64,000 nt of DNA from Phallus indusiatus. Its lineage: Eukaryota; Basidiomycota; Agaricomycetes; Phallales; Phallaceae. The stretch is from NCBI GenBank assembly GCA_027605045.1, contig JAQFWX010000046.1:225474-289473 (forward strand), in the 5' to 3' direction. The notes below the pieces were generated by a model that saw only the letters and a program-made list of their open reading frames with translations, made no database searches and was not told the origin of the DNA. The translations under genes and the position numbers were made by a program. Position 1 is the first letter of the stretch. Each line of letters starts with the position of its first letter. Positions 59,884 to 64,000 of this stretch are shown here, one piece after another.

Positions 59884-60434
59884 TGAACGCGCGCTCCGAA
59901 ATGCACTTAAACTATAAGAAGGTGGATCGGGAACTGGCATCAATCCGTTACGCAATCTGAATACACGCGTACTGGAGAAAATGATGAACGGGCGCTCCGA
60001 GAATTTTGTAGCGATAATGGATCCTCAAATTCAACACGAATTGTTAATTGTCTCGTATACAGTTACCAAAAGCAGCGTGTGCATTGTTACAAACTAGGTC
60101 TGTCACTTTGACAGAGAATATCGCATAGGATCTGTTGGGCTTTCACGTCAGGTAAGTTATGTGAGAACCTGAAGCACGTTGAACGGGCGCTCCGACCACG
60201 GTTTAGCGAGGATAAGGGTACAACAAGAAGTCAAGTCCTTTTGCCAGCCTTGGCAAATCCATTGCCAAAGAGTCTTGGTTTCGACAGAGATGGAGACTAT
60301 ACTCCACACAGTAAGAGACCATTTGTCAGATGGAGCGATGTGCGAGCAGAAGATGTATCAAATCGGTTACAAGAGTACGGGAGGAAATAAGTCCTTTCGC
60401 CGATGTTGGCAAATCACTGCCAGAGAGCTTTTGG
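59884..60434. repeat. Degenerate short direct repeats
   Basis: TGAACGGGCGCTCCGA occurs at about 59985 and 60180 and, with one change, at 59884. A second pair, near 60229-60278 and 60388-60434, shares AAGTCCTTT-GCC-TTGGCAAATC-TGCC-AGAG. Origin unknown; no coding support. Confidence 0.5.
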
Positions 60435-61186
60435 CATAAAACAACTTTGATTGAGTGAGGAACAGCCTCCCGATTGAATGATGGGCAGCGGAATATGTAT
60501 TAACCAGTTCTGGGTGTGCATATGCACACGGTACGGTAGTAAGAGTTTTTTCTCGTAGTGCCATGGCAAGACTGTTGCCATTTCACAGGAACATCGGGAC
60601 ACCAGTTTTCCGGTTGAGAGGCCTTTTCAATGCATATAAATTGTTTTCCCTCAGCTGAACTAGCACGAATCTTCAACGTTCAACATAACCAACGGTGGCA
60701 TCTTCAGAGGTGGGTCAAAAGATAAGCGATGTCCAAAATGGTTCAGCGAAAACATGAGAAGCAAAAATATCAGTCAACGTAAAACAATAGCAAGACAATA
60801 ACTTGAATCTCATTGTCGACAGTGACTTGTTGCGCCTAGGAATGCGTCATACAAGTGGTACATAAAACGGAAGACCGGATGAACCGTCACGACGTCACAC
60901 TGTTACAGGCGCCAGCTCTTCCTTTCTCAACCTTATATCAACGTTATATCCTCCAATCATACGTATACTGATCTCAGGGACAACATTTTTTATGTTTGTG
61001 ATAAGAGGCCAATCATTGAAAAGTCGTGATGTAAAAGGATGAGCGATGCTGCAGTGTGGCAGTGTAGCACAGGTCTAAACTTCTACAGTACGTATCGCCA
61101 CCTCCATTGATGTCGGTTTATAAATGGCTGATGCCAACCATTGTACATTCTTTAGTTCAGAGGTATACTGTTATATCTGTACATCC
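60435..61186. other. Upstream region of the first I9 inhibitor gene
   Basis: No gene seen. The sequence before 61187 includes GGTTTATAAATGG (from about 61113), a TATA-like element 70 bp before the ATG. Confidence 0.45.
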
Positions 61187-61732
61187 ATGAGTACATCAAC
61201 CCAAACGCAACGATACATTATACGATTAAAAGGCCATGTAGATATGGACGCACATATCCAAATCCTCAATGATAAATTCGGTAAAGATTGTCACAAAGTC
61301 GTTCATAAGTTTAACCCAAAACTTGTGAATGCCTATGTTGGTAAGGTCAACGATTCATGGCTTAATAACCCATTTCTGACATCAATATGTTCTCCTTATG
61401 CCTTTTCAGGTGAATTTACTGAAGATGTTCTCATGTCAATAAACAGTAATGGCAACGTGCATTCTATTATATCTAATACTGAGACCCACATGGATCACGT
61501 TGAGGAAATGTACGGACAACCACCTAACAATCCTTTCCGCCATAAGTCACTAACGTCACGTTTTAACGATAGCTCGGCGGCCAATGTTTCGATCTACCAC
61601 AATTGTATTATAGTCAAATGTGACTGTGATCAGAGTCGCGGGCCTCCATCAATTCCGTCATTCTTTCCCGTTAGTTCCGGCTCTCGAGTTGTTACTAACT
61701 CGAAAAAAGTAACGTGGACTGGAAGGGTTTAG
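61187..61732 (+). CDS. I9-type (subtilisin propeptide-like) proteinase inhibitor
   Basis: Exons 61187..61340 and 61410..61732 give 158 residues starting MSTSTQTQRYIIRLKGHVDM. Residues 8-80 follow the I9 pattern: YIIRLKGHVDMDAHI, then VVHKFNPKLVNAYVGEFTED and SIISNTE, i.e. strand-helix-strand-helix-strand with the GEF turn. Stand-alone I9 proteins in fungi, like the Pleurotus inhibitor of proteinase A, inhibit subtilisin-type proteinases. No signal peptide, so it acts inside the cell. An 80-residue C-terminal extension with YHNCIIVKCDCDQSRG is not part of the usual domain. It is paralogous to the gene at 62457. An ATG at 61124 is in frame but lies before the paralogue's start and is not preferred. 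Confidence 0.75.
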   Translation: MSTSTQTQRYIIRLKGHVDMDAHIQILNDKFGKDCHKVVHKFNPKLVNAYVGKVNDSWLNNPFLTSICSPYAFSGEFTEDVLMSINSNGNVHSIISNTETHMDHVEEMYGQPPNNPFRHKSLTSRFNDSSAANVSIYHNCIIVKCDCDQSRGPPSIPSFFPVSSGSRVVTNSKKVTWTGRV

Positions 61733-62456
61733 AACTAGAATTCTTGCATTTGAAATACACACCGATCGTAGTATTCCTATATTAAAACCATTGAAAGACT
61801 GGAGATCATTCATGTAAATCAAGGAACCTTTGGCAATTGAAATATTAGACTTAGCCTCATTGCGAGTCGTAAATCACTGTAGCGCATTTTTAACGATGAT
61901 TGGCTCTTTATTACATCTGAGGTCAATCTTCGGAGGCCGCTGATAAGAAACGATACTTTGTAATATGGGTATCTGCTTCGGGTAACAAGTCTAGTCTCTC
62001 AAAAACCCGTTTCTGTGTTAGTATTGACATCGACGCCAGAGCGACACACTCATATCACAGGCACTCCAATGCAGTGTCATAATAATTGCATAATAAGAAC
62101 CGATAACGCCCATGCCAAGCCCTATTGGTGCATAATGTCTTCTGACAGTACAAATGATGATCACCTCACAGGTATTGCGCCATTTCGTTTACAGGGAATA
62201 CCGGTGCAAATCTGATCGGCAAATTCTTACAATTTTTAAGGTTCATCTTCAGCTGCTAACTTGGTATCAGACTGCGAGACGTCTTTGCAAACGGCAAACA
62301 TCATTAACACTGCTGATGGCCCCACAGCCTGATGATTATGGACGTGCCTTCACTACGAAGCCGTAGGTGCTATTTATTAGCGTCGTTGAGCGAGGGTTGC
62401 ATTTCTGTTGAACTTGCACATTCCAACTTCCCACCGCCTCGTAGATTAGCACCATC
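61733..62456. other. Spacer between the two I9 genes
   Basis: No gene seen; the frame at 62015-62215 is unsupported. Confidence 0.45.
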
Positions 62457-63019
62457 ATGAGCACATCACCATCGAACCCCAAAAGGGAACAATACATCAT
62501 ACGATTGAAAGACCACGTCGACATGCAAGCACACATCGGAGTTTTCAATGGTAGATATGGACAAGATTCTCACAATGTTCTTCACACCTTTGATACGAGA
62601 CTTGTCAATGCTTACATCGGTATGCAGATACACGATGAGAATTCGACATGGAGACTAACATTTTCTAGGAGAATTCAGTGAAGAAGTTCTTCGGGCTATA
62701 CAAAGCGACAATAACACTGATTCCATCTTGAGCAATACCGAAGCCCAAGTGGAAGACGCGTTCCAAGTGTAAGCACCTATAGTTATATCGTTATCTGTAA
62801 ATTTGTAGATTACTTACGAGGTACGTTCAATATGACAGCTCGGCACAAGAGGTTAAGTATTATCACAATTGTATAATAGTAGAATGCGATCATGGTCAAC
62901 GGTCTCGGGGCCGCAGCCTCTTTCAATCCCACGAATGCCGTTCATTGTTCCAAATCCACAAAATCCACCGCCTGGGACACCATCCATCCCTGGCACCTTA
63001 CCCGTGCGGGGTAAAGTAA
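62457..63019 (+). CDS. Second I9-type proteinase inhibitor, tandem paralogue
   Basis: Exons 62457..62619, 62669..62768 and 62809..63019 give 157 residues from MSTSPSNPKREQYIIRLKDH. The I9 region matches the first copy (YIIRLKDHVDMQAHI, LVNAYIGEFSEEVLRAI, SILSNTEAQ), and intron 1 is at the same place (NAY-I/V-G). Without the 40-bp second intron the protein would stop at 62770 as an 88-residue plain inhibitor. With it, the frame continues into YDSSAQEVKYYHNCIIVECD, which matches the extension of the first copy, so splicing is favoured. The two genes are 720 bp apart in the same direction. Confidence 0.7.
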
Positions 63020-63931
63020 AAAGCATGGAGCAGAGAGGTAGAACCTGAGACGAAGGCTCAAAGCTCCATGAAGCCGTGATTGCTGTGCTTCAAAGCCATC
63101 ACCGAACAATTCAATAATGTAAATGACACGAATAAACCATGTATGAGCAAAGGGTAAAGCGCAGCTTTGGAGGCTTATGCCGAGACTACTAGGAGTACAT
63201 ATGAGCAGTCCGTTCAAGGCGGATTGAAACAGGCGCCAGCTTAGTTAATTGCTGCAACCACGTCTGTTCTCAGAACCTTCACTCAACATGAGAGCCTTTT
63301 TGTTTCGTGTTACTGAACAACCTTCGTGCTGGCAACAATTACAGGATATTGTACGCATAGTTGGACTGAGATACTTACAGCCTTGCCAGAACACCACGGA
63401 GAGTTTTAGGGCTATGTATTTTATTTCCGATGAATTGATTTTCAGTGACGACGACAAGATTTCCCGAGTTGCAGAAACGTGATCGATAGTAGACCAGTAA
63501 TCCACCCGATCCTTTGACGCTCGACATGTTTCCTACGATAAGCTCCACCATAGGTTTGAAGGCAATAGTATCATGACTCCTTTCCAGACTAACAGTGCTG
63601 CTGGTCATCATCAAACCTATGCTACACCAAAATCTGTTCACCAGACCTACAGAAAATAGAGAGCCAAAAAACGTGATTCATTATCGGAAATTGGTCGATC
63701 ATGTTGTGGGAATGGTGTTCAAAGGTGTTTGATCCGCGGGTTTAGCTGGGTTTGGCGATGAAAGGAAAGCGCAAGCTCCATTCGTCCAGCACGCTGGTGG
63801 ATGCACGGCAACCGGTCTACACCGGTCGTTGATCCCCGAGGAGCAGAGTCGTCAACCATAATAACCATAATGCATGAAACTAGAGGCGCACCCTAACTCC
63901 TTTTCTCTCCATATCTTACTTCACAGTTTTA
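63020..63931. other. Intergenic, no convincing gene
   Basis: Frames of 70-90 codons overlap on both strands between 62942 and 63641, none with a recognisable domain. Confidence 0.4.
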
Positions 63932-63981
63932 ATGTCACCCAGCTCTGATTTCTCCGCCTTCATTCTCCAGGCTGAGAACGA
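63932..63981 (+). CDS. First exon of a gene running off the right edge
   Basis: ATG at 63932 opens MSPSSDFSAFILQAEN, followed by a good donor (GA|gtaagg) at 63982. Only 16-17 codons are inside the window, so the product cannot be named and the call is tentative. Confidence 0.3.
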
Positions 63982-64000
63982 GTAAGGAATGCTCTTCGTC

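Overview
This window reads as nuclear DNA of a basidiomycete fungus, most likely an Agaricomycete. Genes are split by many short introns of about 40-75 bp. The gene content fits that group: a class I hydrophobin, CCL2-type lectin relics, an F-box protein, small I9-type proteinase inhibitors, a DEP-DH-PH-CNH Rho exchange factor and a large intron-rich non-ribosomal peptide synthetase (NRPS). No rRNA, tRNA or CRISPR array was recognised. Exon joins given here were read by eye from splice consensus and reading frame.

Layout. 0-4.6 kb: a divergent pair (HNH-nuclease-like gene on minus, F-box gene on plus) present twice. The first F-box copy looks intact. The second carries a 420-bp hAT-like MITE and an internal deletion, and both HNH-like partners look broken. 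5.3-10.6 kb: an apparently intact Ty1/copia retrotransposon with two identical 182-bp LTRs and a 5-bp target duplication, lying between two tail-to-tail relics of a CCL2-like lectin gene. 11.5-21.5 kb: a block of three minus-strand genes (MFS transporter, laccase-like multicopper oxidase, APH-type phosphotransferase). It is bounded on one side by an intact hydrophobin gene and on the other by an inverted 355-bp copy of that gene's 3' end. 23.9-25.6 kb: an unidentified membrane protein whose 3' end is also found as a relic at 19 kb. 26.3-35.1 kb: two conserved plus-strand housekeeping genes, a carnitine acetyltransferase with mitochondrial-type N-terminus and a peroxisomal SRL end, and a ROM2-like RhoGEF. 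35.8-39.3 kb: small genes of unknown function, one a small secreted peptide.

39.8-55.9 kb is the most striking part. One minus-strand NRPS gene of about 16 kb encodes a half C domain, four A-T pairs alternating with C domains, and a terminal C domain with no thioesterase or reductase. The modules share intron positions, so the gene grew by duplication of intron-containing modules. The substrate-pocket part of the third and fourth A domains is almost identical, introns included, which points to recent gene conversion and to use of the same amino acid twice. The product is inferred to be a tetrapeptide, perhaps released by the terminal C domain. Nothing in the sequence names it.

57-64 kb: a small 134-residue protein gene upstream of the NRPS, about 3.7 kb of gene-poor DNA with degenerate repeats, two tandem I9-type inhibitor genes with an unusual shared C-terminal extension, and the first exon of a further gene at the right edge.
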